NCBI RefSeq assembly: GCF_022605165.1
Contig: NC_063070.1
Coordinates: 2,294,001 to 2,358,000 of the forward strand
DNA: 64,000 nt
DNA from: Purpureocillium takamizusanense
Lineage: Eukaryota; Ascomycota; Sordariomycetes; Hypocreales; Ophiocordycipitaceae
Direction: 5' to 3'
A program made the position numbers and the translations under genes. Under the pieces are notes generated by a model that worked only from the letters and a program-made list of their open reading frames with translations, did not search any database and was not told the origin of the DNA. This document shows positions 1 through 11,888 of this stretch, piece by piece. Positions within the stretch are counted from its first letter, which is position 1, and each line of letters begins with the position of its first letter.

Positions 1-681
1 AGGTTGGTCGCCGACCGCTGTTTATGACGGCTATCTCTGGCATGGTGGTCGCCTTCATCTGCTGGACTATTACTGGCGCTGTCTATGAGAATTCTGGACA
101 CGCGGGTGCCGATGGCACCACCGTTTACAGCAATACGGGGTCTGGATACGCCCAGATTGCGTTTGTCTGGCTCTTTGGCGTCTTTTACGACATTGGCTTC
201 TCCGGCCTGTTGGTTGCATACGCGCTCGAGGTTCTCCCCTTCCACATGCGTGCCAAGGGTATGTCGAAGCTGCAAGCGAGCCGTTGCGCTTGAAAATGCG
301 TGTACTGACTCCGAGACAAAGGTCTTGTTATTCTCAACATTACGGTCCAGGCTGTGCTTGCCGTCGGAAAGTCAGTTCCCCCCAAAGTCTCTATTTGTAA
401 GATAGCCGACTTGCTAACCCAGCTGCAGCCAAACCAACAAGCTTGCGTGGGACAACCTGCCCAAACACTGGAACTTCATGCTGTTCTACACGCTCTGGGA
501 CTTTTGCGAGCTCATTTTCGTGTACTTCTTCTACATTGAGACCAAAGGCCCGACACTGGAGGAGATTGCACGCATTTTCGACGGCGACGATGCCGTGCCG
601 CACATTGACCTCGAGCAGGTGGAGAAGGAGGCACATCTCACGGCTCTTCACGAGGAGACCGTGTCGGAGAAGAAGGCCTGA
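1..681 (+). CDS. MFS sugar transporter, 3' end (partial)
   Basis: This is the C-terminal part of a plasma-membrane sugar/H+ symporter of the major facilitator superfamily; the 5' part lies outside the window. The frame opens with the family motif GRRPLF (loop between helices). Hydrophobic helices follow, and then FFYIETKGPTLEEI, the variant of the PETKG signature that closes helix 12, with a short acidic/charged cytosolic tail. Exons read as 1-258, 322-370 and 429-681. Both introns have good GT..AG ends (GTATG, GTCAGT), and joining them restores the helix-11 stretch that is broken in the raw frames. The form resembles fungal lactose permease/quinate-type transporters, but the substrate cannot be told from this fragment. 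Confidence 0.9.
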
Positions 682-1285
682 TCGGCGAGTTGATGAATCC
701 ATGAAGACTGAGGGACGCCGCTGATGCGGCTCCACAGCAATGGATCACTCACAACGCGCCCGGATGGTGACGGGAAGCAAGCGGGTACGTATCAATACTT
801 AATACTAGTTCACTCTGGTCAACCGGTCTGCAGTCCGGACTGAGAGCTCTCTAATGGTCATGGTGACAACGAGCGATACCAAACGCAATGGCAGCGGTGG
901 TTTCAACTCGAGCTGCCTTGTTGAGACGCCCTACACCGCATCTGGTCCCATCGGCGATATGTAACGTAGACGTCAGCTCGCCTCATGGCCGCCGCGACAG
1001 CTTCGTTGTGTAATAGCGTTCCAATGAGGCGCCCACCCGCCACTAGTGGACCCTCCTCCTCCCATCCTCCGATGAATAAAAATGGGGGCGCGACGTTACT
1101 TCTAGGGTGAGCCTCTCCGCGTGAGGCAAAGCCTCGTTTGTAGTCCAGCGAGGAGGGCCCGTAAAACTCGTCGGTCTCCGCATGAATGGGAAGAAGGAGC
1201 GAAAAAACAAAAACAAGAACGACACATCGCTCCTTTACTCGCAACTTTCTTGAACGTTTACCTCGAAGGAATACAGTATACAAAG
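682..1285. other. Intergenic, no gene seen
   Basis: This 604-base gap lies between the transporter stop and the next start. It must contain the transporter terminator and the promoter of the UPF0303 gene. I see no conserved motif and no coding-like frame. Confidence 0.5.
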
Positions 1286-2254
1286 ATGCCTCAGGGAGTG
1301 TGGCAGCGCAAATTTCCTGACGGGTACGGCCTCGAGGCTGTGCTTGCGGCGACGAGGAGCCAGCACGGGGACGAGAAGGAGCCTGTGCCGATTGAGCGGC
1401 CGCCTGCTGAGGTGAGTGAGTGAAGCGTGACGCAGCCGGCATCTTCGCCGTGTCTTCGGAGGCAACAGGCGTGCGGCCATGCTGAACCAACATCGGCGCC
1501 TCGGTCAGCTGTTTGCCCCCCCTTCCCCGCAAAGCCGGGCCAACCGAAGCCGGCGACGGGCCGGCTCCGGAGGATGGGATTGCAAGTATCGTATTCTTCT
1601 TCCCTCTTCACTCAACCATCTCCCTTTCAATTTCACAGCCAGCATGGAGAGAAGCAAAATCATCATCGTTTGTGCGTTCCTCCACGGCTCATATACAGTG
1701 GTGGCTGACGCGGTCGACTTGAAAAACGCCCTGTGTAGCTCAACGACCTCATCGCCGCAGACGCCGGCGGCGAGGGCTTCACCCTCAGCTCCTTCACCGC
1801 CTCGGACGCCTGGGAACTGGGCCACCTGCTGCACGCGCGGCTCCTCCCCTTCGCCCAGTCCTCGCCGTCCCGTCCGGCGCTCATCTCCATCAGCCTCGCC
1901 TCCAACCCTCACACGCCGCTCTATCAGTCCGCCACGGGCCCGGGCATCACGGCCGACAACGGCACGTGGGTGGCGCGCAAGCGCGCGGCGGTGCTGCGCT
2001 TCGGCGTGAGCAGCTGGCTCATGGGGCGCAAGTTCAAGGACGCGGGCGGCGAGGCTGCGTTTGCGGCAAAGTACGCGCTCGGGCCGGAGGGCGCGGGCAA
2101 GTACGCGATTCACGGCGGGGGCGTGCCGCTGAGGGTCAGGGGCGTGGAGGGCGTGGTGGCGGTGGTGGTGGTGAGTGGGCTCAAGGACTTTGAGGATCAC
2201 GGGGTGGTGGCGGAGGTGATTAGGGGCCATTGGGAGGTGCTGCGGGAGGAGTAG
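1286..2254 (+). CDS. UPF0303 / heme-degrading-like (DUF336 superfamily) protein
   Basis: The product resembles yeast YBR137W and the bacterial HbpS-like/UPF0303 family, small alpha/beta proteins of poorly known biochemical role. The core reads VLRFGVSSWLMG, then a KYAIHGGGVPL segment and VSGLKDFEDHGVV, the three most conserved blocks of the family. Upstream in the same exon lies the FTASDAWELG helix typical of its N-terminal half. Proposed exons are 1286-1411 and 1739-2254 (213 aa), joined in phase 0 by GTGAGT and TGTAG. The intron, 327 nt, is long for this genome. A different first exon starting at the ATG at 1644 cannot be excluded, so the first 42 residues are less certain than the rest. 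Confidence 0.7.
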
Positions 2255-2285
2255 GATGGATGGATGGATGGATGGATGGACGGAT
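2254..2285. repeat. (GGAT)n microsatellite
   Basis: About seven copies of GGAT, the last one imperfect, start at the stop codon of the UPF0303 gene and run into its 3' UTR. Confidence 0.9.
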
Positions 2286-2930
2286 GAGACAGACGAGGAG
2301 CGAAGGGGGCCAAGGTGAAGCGTCCAGGTCAAAGTTAACGTTGTTGGGGGGAAGGGGGGCTGGACAAGGGGCTACTAGTAGGGAACTGGGCGTGGAGACA
2401 GCCTCAGGCAAAGTATTGTTTTTGCTGTCACGTTGAGTGACTGTGGAAAACTGGGCTCTGCCTGTCTCATGGCAGCAGGTGGTGACAGCTATGGATTGGC
2501 CAAACGGTACTTCGCAGTCCAAACGGCGGACATTCAAACGGCTCTTATGTGGCCGGCATTTGCCGTGATACCTCCGCTCACATGTCGTGACCCGTCTTAG
2601 GAGGGTACGCGATCCCTGGGTTTGAAAGCACGGGGGTGATTGACAATGGTTCTGTCGGCTCATGTATACAACGACACACACATGACAGTGTGCCGCTCGC
2701 GTCCTTGGCATCTATCTAGGGGCCTACTTACGTCCATCACTCACCCTCGTGAGTGCATATAGCAGCCCCGTGAAAGAGGCACAGCTGAAGTTCGCAACCC
2801 TCGTGACTGACTACCTACGCACTCATATCCCTGTGCTTTACCATCGGCGCTAGACACACCAACGCCCATTCATCCACACGACCCTGTACCAAACCCCCGT
2901 ATCATACACCACCAAACGGGCCGCGTGTGC
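2255..2930. other. Convergent intergenic region
   Basis: This 676-base gap separates the 3' ends of the UPF0303 gene (+) and the dynamin gene (-). Apart from the GGAT repeat at its left edge I see nothing coding; both transcription terminators must lie here. Confidence 0.5.
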
Positions 2931-5884
2931 TTAAGCTTCGCCTTCGTGCGCGTCAGTGTTGACATCGTGAGACACTGACATGGGCTGGGTGCTCTCTTCC
3001 ACATCCATCACGTCCACAGCGTTGTCACCGCCGCGGGCGCCCGACTCCAGCAGCTCAATACTCGCGAGCGCTTTGCCAAACTTCTCTCTCTCGCTCTTCA
3101 GCATCTCGCGGTTGTTTGCAGTCTGCTCGTTCTCCTCCATAAGCCTCTCATAGACACTCTGCGAGCACGGGCCGCGCAGGCCCAGCTTATCCTCAAGGTA
3201 AGACGGCAGCTTGCGTCGGATCTCCGGGATCATGCGACAAAGGATTCGCTGAGACACCGCGTCCGCGAAGCGCAAGGCTGCCAGTCGATAGTACCCCCTA
3301 ACGTACGCAACGACCTCAATCTCCCGTGCAAACTGGTCGGGTCCGAGCTTGAGCAGCTCCTTCTCACGCCGCTTATGGTCCAGGAGGCGATTTTCCTCCG
3401 TCATCTCCGCCCACTCCAGCAGCGGGCGCGTACGTTCTACCTGTGCCTCCATTCGCATCTTGTGGCGGAATCTCGTAAGGGAAATCTGCTCATACTCTCG
3501 GTACTGTCGGAAAGCATCCTCGTTGAAGGTCATGAGACGCTCGCACTCGTCCGCGTAAAGCTGGAGCAGCTCGTGCTTTGTCTTGGCGCTGTTCTCCGCC
3601 AGGCATGAATGCACGGCAGCTTTCGCCTGATTGAAAATTGTTCTTTCCTTGAGGCTGTCGAGGGCTTGGCTCAGCGTCTTGTCGAGTTTCGACCGAAGAT
3701 CCTTCATTGTCTCCTCCAGGAAGAGTCGAGTCGGCCCTTGCCAAGGTTTGATAGCCTCCCGCACAAGATCATCATAGACCTCATCTGAGATGAGACCAGG
3801 CATTCCAGCCTTGGTCTTCTCCTGAATCTCCTCCCGCACCCTGCGAATTGTGCGGAACCCGCGACCAACCTTGTCAAACTTGTTGAACGGCTCTGCAATG
3901 ACAGCGCGTCTTGCAAGAGCTGGATGACCGCCGGTCGGAGCGCCGGGTTGTGGTTGAGGCGCAGTCTCTTCGGGTTTGACGCTGCCATTGCTGAAACTGC
4001 CGTTCATCATTGCCGCATCTGCCCGCCTTTTGGCAGGGGTGACCATCTGCGTCGGCGCGGACCGCTTCGACGGAGTCTGCTGTGCTACCGACGCGCTGTC
4101 CGATTCGTCGTCGGAGATTTCCAGCACGGGGATATCGGATCGATCCTTGAGGATGAACTTGGGTTTGATCTCAAGCAGGCAGTTGCGAAAGTTGAACGGC
4201 AATGGGCCAAAGTGGCGGATGAATTCGTCCATTTTGGCGCGCGCGCTGTCGCCAAAGGTCAGCAGCGCGGTCTGAACCTCGAGCTCGACATTTTGCGGCA
4301 GCTCTGGGAGCTTGGCAAGCTTGCTCTCGATCTCTCTCAGATGCTTTTTGACCTTGGACTTGATATTTGGCAAGCTACAAAATGTTAGCAGTGTCAAATG
4401 GGTAAGAGTGGTCATTTTCAGTTGCGCACCTTTTTGCGAAGTCTTCGCCAAGCCGTTCCGATAAAAACGCCTTCAGCTTTTCTACACCACAGCGGTCCGA
4501 AAATTCTTTGAAGGTCTCGGGCCAACGGTCGAACGACTGGTCTTGAAATACTCGCTCTTCCCACTTCTTCAAATCCTCCAAGTTCTTCCCCTGAGGTCGA
4601 GAGGTGATGAAGTAGCCCAGTCCAGTGTGGTGCGTCTGGCCCTTCATTATCTCCAACCACTGAGAATGACCAGTGTCTGAGAGAAGATCAGCCTTTGTGA
4701 GGACACCAATCGTGCGTGATGTGGCTCCGAGACGTCGGATCAGTCCGAATGTCGACGAGTTCTCGGCATCCGTGTTCATGGGCATGGAACAGAGGATGAT
4801 GGCTGACGGGTGCGTAATGTACGCGCGCGACAGGTTGCGCACCACATTGACCAGGTAGTCGTCTCGTGCGTCAGCTGGATTCTGAAAGATTCCAGGCATG
4901 TCGTAAAACGAAAGATCGGGCAAGTCAGGCCCCTTGATCTCGAGCGCGACGACGTTGGGTGAGAACTTGGCCGTCGTCTCCTCAGCTGCCTTGTCGATGG
5001 ACATGTTTACGGCAACGCCGCCCGAGCCTGGGATGAACAGCCCATGAGGTTTTCCATCGTTGAGAATCGCAATCTGCGCCCAGCGCAGAACGTCCTCGAT
5101 ATCATTCTTGTCATGCATAGTCTTGAACTCCAGGATAGATGTGGACGGCATCTTGATCCAAGGGAAGAATGGATCCGCATCGGTCACGTCTGTCTCATTG
5201 ATGCCACCGTGATCGGGAGGCTGGTAGGAATATTCCTTACGCAGCCAGACTCGGCATGACCAGTCGCTGTTGCGAGAGACGCGTATGTGCAAAGGGCAGC
5301 GTGTGCAGGTTCCCTCGCTTCGAGGCAAGTCGAGGTTGGCAAGGCCGGACATGAGACTGGATTTGCCAGCCGACTGATCACCCACAAGGACGAGCTCAGG
5401 AAGTTGCACATCATGAGAAACGCCCAGTTGCTGAAGCTCTCCCAGAGTGTCGTTGCACTCCTTTAGCTTCTTGCCGATGTCCTGGAAAGAATCATGGAAA
5501 AAGCTCTCTTCCACGTTTGCGGTGGGACTGTTAAGCACTGCGTGGCTTACCGACCTGATCTGCTGCAAGACCGGCTCAGTCGTCTCCGTGACCGGCTCAC
5601 TAGGCGGCGCTGTTGAAGGTCAGCAATGTCCTCCGTCTGCGCAAACATGCCTGCCTGTGCTACTTACGTGCGTCGGAGCGACCAAGGCGACCCGTCGATG
5701 GGCGGTGAAAGGCTTGGGTCGAAGTTTCGTCGTTCATGTCCTCATCAGAGTCGTTCTGGCCATTCTGAAGCGTCTCGCTGTCCATATCAACCCTCGCAGC
5801 AGGGTGCGACCACTCGGGGTCTGGTTTGATGGGCCGGGCAACCAGGCGCGATTCCCGCCTTCTTGCTTGGGAGGAACGAGACAT
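2931..5884 (-). CDS. Dynamin-superfamily GTPase (Mx-like)
   Basis: This is a large GTPase of the dynamin family that should bind GTP and remodel membranes by self-assembly. Exons are 5668-5884, 4430-5609 and 2931-4374, giving 946 aa; both introns are short and in phase. The G1 P-loop GDQSAGKSS lies near residue 147, G3 DMPG near 307 and G4 TKAD near 375. The middle/stalk region contains a low-complexity stretch with charged and Pro-rich residues. A helical GTPase-effector domain follows, around residues 750-880. I see no pleckstrin-homology domain or transmembrane segment, which argues against classical endocytic dynamin or mitofusin. It fits the Mx-like class that filamentous fungi carry in several copies. 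The N-terminal 70 residues are charged and probably disordered. Confidence 0.92.
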
Positions 5885-7391
5885 TTTGGTGCATGAAAGA
5901 TGTAAAGTTGCTGCAAATGAGATGAAGTCGGCGCTTAGGGATTAGGGAGAGCTCCCGACGGGAGTCTGGCGGGTTGTGTGGTATGCTGCGAAGCTTGCGT
6001 CTGGCCAAGGCGGATACAGGGGTTGGCTTGAGCAAGCTTGGCGAGAGAGGTGTGAAGGACAAAACAACAGGGTATCCGCTGACACTCGCGAGCTCGCAAA
6101 TCTTAAGAGAAGGAATAGTACAGGTGCCACAGGACGAGGAGAGAGAAGGGAAGTGTTGTGGTCAAAAGAGAAGAGAGTTGGGAGGTAGATATGGAGAGGC
6201 AGATGAAGTGCCGGCTGCCCCAATACCTAAGGTAGTTTAGCTGTTGGCTGTCCGGCCAGTTGGGCCCCCTGAGCCACGGAGTAACACGGCAGCTGGATAA
6301 CAACTGGTAGGGAGCCTGACAGCTGCGGGCCGGGCCGCCTCACTGGAGACACCCTCGTGGTGCAAATCTGGAGGGTTGAGAAGCCCAGTCTTCCAAGACG
6401 GATTGCCGCTGCTCAATCGTAAATAGCAAGCGCAGACGTGGCGCTTAGAAGATGAAGCAGAGATGGCTCGTTAACGGCAATTAATGTTGCCAGGAGTTGA
6501 GTGAGTGTATCTCTGCAGGCCTGGGCGGGTCCCAAAATGGGTGGCTGGGGGGCTCCAGGGGCGGCGCGTGGCGTGCAATGGCATGGCAGCTGGAGCCAAC
6601 TGCCAGGCACAACCTCTTTGCACCAGGTGCAGTGTCCAAAGCAAATGTTGTCGCTACCCCTTGTTGGCTTTGACCGATTGCCAGGCCCTCGGCGGCTATA
6701 CATGGAACACTAAACATCCATGGGATGGGATGGAGGACACCTACTGGGTACGAAGCATAAATATCCTAGTAAAGTTAGTGCTTGGGCAATACGACAGTGC
6801 ATATTTCGTATGTAGGTAGGTACGCTGGGTCAGCGGCATCTACCTGCATGTCTCCTCGTGGCACTATCTCCCTTATCGGCACGCATGATTCAGCTCAGCA
6901 AGACTACCTGCACAAATGCGCAGCAGAGGTGCTTCAGGCTGCCCAGTGTCAATGACTCAGGCCTGTCCGGTGAGCTTCTCGGTGAGCCACCCAAGCTCCT
7001 AGCGCGCGGCTACGGCCCGAGACTCGCTTAATCGCATAACAAACCCGCCCTCATCTTCAAGTGGCGGCGTTCCGGAACTCTAACCCCCTGGCAACGCGCA
7101 AAGCCCAAGGCTCATCTCGCACCCCGCACCACACCAGCTAGCCCAGGAGCATTACCTAACGTGACAGCTTGGCCCCACGACGACGGACTCGAGGAAAGGA
7201 GAGCACGACACCGACAGCAACATCGGCGACAGCAACAGCACCAGACAGAGCCTTGTTGCTGAGCCCACCTGTGGCAGCAGTTCGACTGTGACATACATCA
7301 AGCCGTTGCTCCAACTATAGGCCTCGCAGACGCCTTCGCCAAACAGCCACGCCGCGCCCGCCAAATACCCCTCCACTCCATCATCACCACC
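5885..7391. other. Divergent promoter region, no gene seen
   Basis: This 1.5 kb region lies between the dynamin gene (-) and the pyrophosphorylase gene (+) and must hold both promoters. It carries copies of the recurring TACCTA/TAGGTA motif (about 6221-6238 and 6812-6824). None of its reading frames has coding character. Confidence 0.5.
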
Positions 7392-8984
7392 ATGTCCCTG
7401 CAGGTGCCCATGGCGCACCGCTCGAAGGAGCAGGGCGCGACCAAGGCCGTCATTCTAGTAAGCTCCCGTCAGCCGCAGGATCTGGGCTTCAACAAATCTG
7501 GCGCGCTTCGCCCAATGCGTTGAGCGAACACATGACGACCTCCAATCGCCTTAGGACCGCTAGGCCGAGTGGTGACATCGTCAACTTCGTGAGAGCGTAA
7601 CCGCTAATGACTCGTCTACCGCAGGTCGGTGGCCCTTCACGCGGCACCCGCTTTCGTCCTCTCTCGCTCGACCTCCCCAAGCCGTTGTTCGAAGTGGCCG
7701 GCCACCCCATCATCTGGCACTGCCTGTCGTCCGTCGCCCGCGTTCCCGTTATCCAGGAGGTGTACATAATCGGCTACTACGACGAGTCCGTCTTCCGCGA
7801 CTTCATCAAGGACTCGGCCAAGGAGTTTCCCTCCATTACCATTCGCTACCTGCGCGAGTACCAGGCCCTAGGCACCGCCGGCGGCCTCTATCACTTCCGC
7901 GATGCCATTCTCAAAGGCCGGCCCGACCGGCTCTTTGTCCTTAACGCCGACGTCTGCTGCTCCTTTCCCCTCGCCGAGATGCTAAAGCTCTCCGTTGAGC
8001 GCGACGCCGAGGCCGTCATCCTTGGCACCCGTGTGAGCGACGACGCCGCTTCCAACTTCGGCTGCATCGTCTCCGACGCACATACCCGCCGCGTCCTACA
8101 CTACGTAGAGAAGCCCGAGTCTCATATCAGCAACCTCATCAACTGCGGCGTCTACCTCTTTTCCACCGAGGCCATCTTCCCCTCCATCCGCTCCGCTATC
8201 AAGCGCCGCCTCGACCGCCCCGCCCGCCTCCTGTCGTACCCATCATCCGACAACCTCGAGACGTACAATATGCCCGCTGCGGGAGCCACCAATGACGATG
8301 AGGAAGAGGAGCGCAAGAACGAGGTCATTCGGCTTGAGCAGGATACCCTCGGCGACATGGCCGACAGCAAGCAGTTCTACGTCTACGAGACCAAGGACTT
8401 TTGGCGCCAGATCAAGACGGCTGGGTCCGCCGTGCCCGCCAACGCGTTGTACCTGCAACAGGCGTGGCAGTCGGAGAGCGACGAGCTCGCCAAGCCGAGC
8501 GCCAACATCGTCCCTCCCGTCTTCATCCACCCTACGGCGCAGGTTCACCCAACGGCCAAGCTAGGCCCCAACGTCAGCATCGGCCCGCGCGTCACCGTCG
8601 GCGCCGGCGCGCGCATCAAGGAGAGCATCGTGCTCGAGGACTCGGATATCAAGCACGACGCCTGCGTACTCTACTCAATTATCGGATGGGGTAGCCGCGT
8701 TGGCGCATGGGCCCGCGTCGAGGGTACCCCCACGCCCGTCAACAGCCACTCGACGAGCATCATCAAGAACGGCGTCAAGGTCCAGAGCATCACCATTCTC
8801 GGCAAGGACTGCGGCGTTGGCGACGAGGTCCGCGTCCAGAACTGCGTCTGCCTGCCCTACAAGGAGTTGAAGCGGGTGAGTTGTCGCCATGTGCTGATTC
8901 AGTGCCATTGGTTTTCCTGCCATCGACCGAGGCGTGAAGCTAACCTGGAATCATTAGGATGTTGCCAACGAGGTCATCATGTGA
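7392..8984 (+). CDS. Mannose-1-phosphate guanylyltransferase, alpha-type (GMPPA-like)
   Basis: The protein is homologous to GMPPA, the subunit that regulates GDP-mannose pyrophosphorylase and so the cytosolic GDP-mannose supply for glycosylation and GPI anchors. Exons are 7392-7457, 7625-8875 and 8958-8984 (447 aa). Exon 1 ends in AVIL and exon 2 resumes with VGGPSRGTRFRPLS, so splicing rebuilds the nucleotide-binding loop. KPLFEVAGHPII and FVLNADVCCSFP (a nucleotide/metal site region) follow. From about residue 300, hexapeptide repeats of the left-handed beta-helix appear, such as VHPTAKLGPNVSIGPRVTVG. The last exon encodes only eight residues; a hydrophobic tail of this kind is typical of the family. 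An acidic insert (DDEEEERKNE) interrupts the middle. The alpha rather than the beta (catalytic) type is inferred from the loop sequence and overall layout. Confidence 0.88.
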
Positions 8985-10195
8985 AAGTACTGCCACTTTG
9001 TCCTGACCATCTCGGTAAACCAATGTCGCTACCTAGATTGCAAGTACCTACCCAGGTGAGGTATTGGAAGGCATCTTTTTCTGCTATGTAAATCTCGGTA
9101 GTATGGCATTTCCTCTACCTAAGTTAAGCTACTAGAAAGGTGATGGGGATACAAGTCATGTTTTGGCAAAAAATAGTCTAATGAGAAGAAGAATAAAACT
9201 GGGTTCCATCTACGCACCGTGCTGTTCCTGCTGTTTCTGCTGCTTCTGCTGCTTCTGCTGCTTCTGCTAATCTTCGCAGCAAAATCATGCAACTCTCCCA
9301 CGGACGTACACCTCCACAATGCCTCGTCGTTTTGCATACTAACGGGCGACAATTTGGCGAGAATATTTCACTAGACAGATCACCAATGATGCTTCTATAC
9401 ACGCATGCTCTCCCGGTGGACGATGCCACAGACCGGTGTTCTTCTTCTATATTCCGCCCGCCCATCATCTAGGTATCTCCCACCAACGCCCACTCTCGTT
9501 GGTCTCACAGACAGCACGTGCTTGGGCTCACAGCCGCGCTCACTCTCTACTACTCTTCCTCTTCTCTTGCTTCCTAAGATCAAGCCGTCCCCTGTTCGCC
9601 CCCCTCCGTTACGAAAAAAATTTGACTGTTTCACCTCTCGCAGGTCCAACGCATCTATCCATCCATCCATGCAATCACTCTCTGCAAAACAGTCTTCCCC
9701 CGCTGCGCCGACGCAAAAGCACAGAAAGTTCCCCTAATCCCTCGCTCCGGGGGGGGGTTCGTAAAACCCCCTTACTCCATCCAGGATTTGAATGCAGCCT
9801 TTCTCGAATGTAAACAGTAAGGAAGGAGAGAGGCTAGCCAGCCTAGGGGAAAGGGCGCGTGACTTGAAATGTGTGTTGTTTGGGGGGAGGTATGAGCTGA
9901 GGATAAGGGGGGAGTCGCAAAAGGACGTCTAAATTCTACTATTCTTTTCCATGCACATTTGTCGCATCATCCAGGCGTGGCAAAAGTAAACCCGCAGGCA
10001 CAAAAGAAGCGAGGATGGCCTCCGCACCAGAAGAAAAAAGCAGGCAGGTCAGACAAATGGCAACCATTGATCCGGATGCCAAGTCGCCCGCCGCCCGAGA
10101 CACCAAGGAGAAGCGAACCGGTGGGGATGGGAGGGAGGAAGAAAGGTGTGCCGTTTTTCGTTCGGTTGTCGTCCTCGGCGCACGGGAAGTTGCAA
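8985..10195. other. Convergent intergenic region
   Basis: This 1.2 kb region lies between the 3' ends of the GMPPA-like gene and the nucleotide-sugar transporter. It holds TACCTA/TACCTACC motif copies near 9030-9060, a CTGCTT repeat, a run of nine G around 9749-9757 and AT-poor simple sequence. No gene is supported. Confidence 0.5.
9230..9268. repeat. CTGCTT/CTG microsatellite
   Basis: Imperfect tandem copies of TGCTGCTTC run for about 40 bases in the intergenic region. Open frames through it are artefacts of the repeat. Confidence 0.85.
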
Positions 10196-11888
10196 TCAAG
10201 ATTCGCGGTGGAGGTGCGTCCTACTCTTCTGACGGGCCAGCATGGGGCTGCTGGGCCTGCTCGATGTGACGCCGAGACCCTTGGCATCAAAGGGGTCGAG
10301 GTTGAGGCGCGGGGGGTCGAGCGTGCGCGGAGTGGAGGCGGGGGTGATGAGCTTCTCGATAGCGGGCTTCTCGAAGCTGGCGATGCGCATGGGCGGCGGG
10401 CGGTGGAGGCTACGCTCGGGGACGCTGTACAGGTACGTCGCGGCGAGGACGAGCGCTGTGCCGACAAGGAACTATCATTCGCGTCAGTTGATGATGCGCG
10501 TGGCCACTTGTAATTACAGGAGCCAAAGAACGGGGGCGCAGGGGCGCAGGGGCGTTTCCAAAGAACGTACCGGTAGGGTAACGGTAAACTTGAAAGCCCA
10601 GACGCTCACGACGAAGCTAATGACGATGCTGATACTCGTGGCAAAGTTCTTGACAATGTTGTCTGCGTCTCGAATAACGAGGCTGGCAATCAGGCCGCCC
10701 GCGGCCTGTAGCACGACAGCGGCCCAAACGACGCCGTTGTAGCCCTCGAAGAAGCCGTGCTCGCGGATGCCCGCGCCGTCCTGCCAGATGACGCCGCCGA
10801 AAAAGGCGGCGATGAGCGAGTAGAAACTGAGCTGGACATTGCGCACCCAGACGCTCGCCTGCGTGGGGCTCTCCTTGAGGAGCTTCTCGAAGTAGACGCC
10901 CGCGAGGCCGGATACGACGGCCGCAACCACAGCTGCGGTGACGCCGACCGAATAGTTCATGAGCGGGTCCGGGGGCGGCAAGTCGTTGGCGATGCCCTCA
11001 TACGTGGCAGAGCGCCGCGTCAGGTGCGTGTCCGAGATGGAGAGGTCCGGGACTGCGGCCTGGCCGAGCTCGTGCTTGGAGCGGGGAAAGTAGTGGTCGG
11101 GAATGCCGTGAAGGAGGAGCGCGTCGACGGCCGTTCCAGATGATGGGAGCGAGACGACGGATACTCCCAATGTCAGGATGATGAGCGAGACCCAGCCCTT
11201 AAGGCCAAGCTGGCGCCGCAGGAGGAAGACGCTGAAGATGGCAGTCGTGAGGATCTGTCCCGCGCGATCCGCTCGTCAGCGCACAACACGACAACCAGCC
11301 TGGATCCAACGTACCTTGATCTGGTACAAGACCTGAAAGTGCACCGGGTCTAGATTCTCCACCGCGACGTACTGCAGCAGGTTCTGCAGAGTGTAGAAAG
11401 CCGCCGGCATGGCGAGCTGCCAGCCGTCGGCCGAGAAGACGGCATTGTAGATCTGCTCGAAGAGAATCGTAGCCGGCGTGCTTGGTGCGAGAGTCTTGGA
11501 GGCCTCGTATATGGCTAGCGTCAGGGCGACGCCGAGCTTGATGACCTCGTTGAGGAAAACTGCCGTCGAGGTAAAGTAGCGATGGTCGCCAGACGGCGGC
11601 ATGACGCGCGAGTAGTGCATGATCTAAACGGAGTCAGCTCCCGCACCCTTCTTAGCGACGCAGAAGAATGCGCCTTACCAGTATGAGCGCCGAATTTTGA
11701 AACGTCAGCTGGACAGCGTGCCGTTAGCCTTTGGATATTCGGTCGTCATTGCGCACGCCACAGTGACAAGAAGGAGGAGGCTCCTGGCGGCGGCGTACCG
11801 TGATCAGTGATATATTCCTCCCAAGACTTTTGGCGCCGCCGGCCTTGCCCCCACCGCCTCGCGAGGCGGTGGTCTGGAGTATCGCCAT
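10196..11888 (-). CDS. Golgi nucleotide-sugar transporter (SLC35A / UDP-galactose transporter type)
   Basis: This is an antiporter of the drug/metabolite transporter superfamily that should carry a UDP-sugar into the Golgi lumen in exchange for UMP. Exons read as 11799-11888, 11679-11708, 11315-11623, 10571-11254 and 10196-10471, giving 462 aa in phase throughout. Joined, they rebuild family blocks: LTFQNSALIL, HYSRVMPP, the YVAVENLDPVHFQVLYQIK segment, NYSVGVTAAVVAAVVSGLAG, and the last helix before a long basic C-terminal tail. Exon 2 is only 30 nt long but encodes part of a conserved helix. A longer loop than usual (about residues 165-215) follows the helix ending SVVSLPSSG. Substrate (UDP-Gal or UDP-GlcNAc) cannot be decided by eye. 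It sits one gene away from the GDP-mannose gene, in a glycosylation-rich neighbourhood. Confidence 0.9.
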
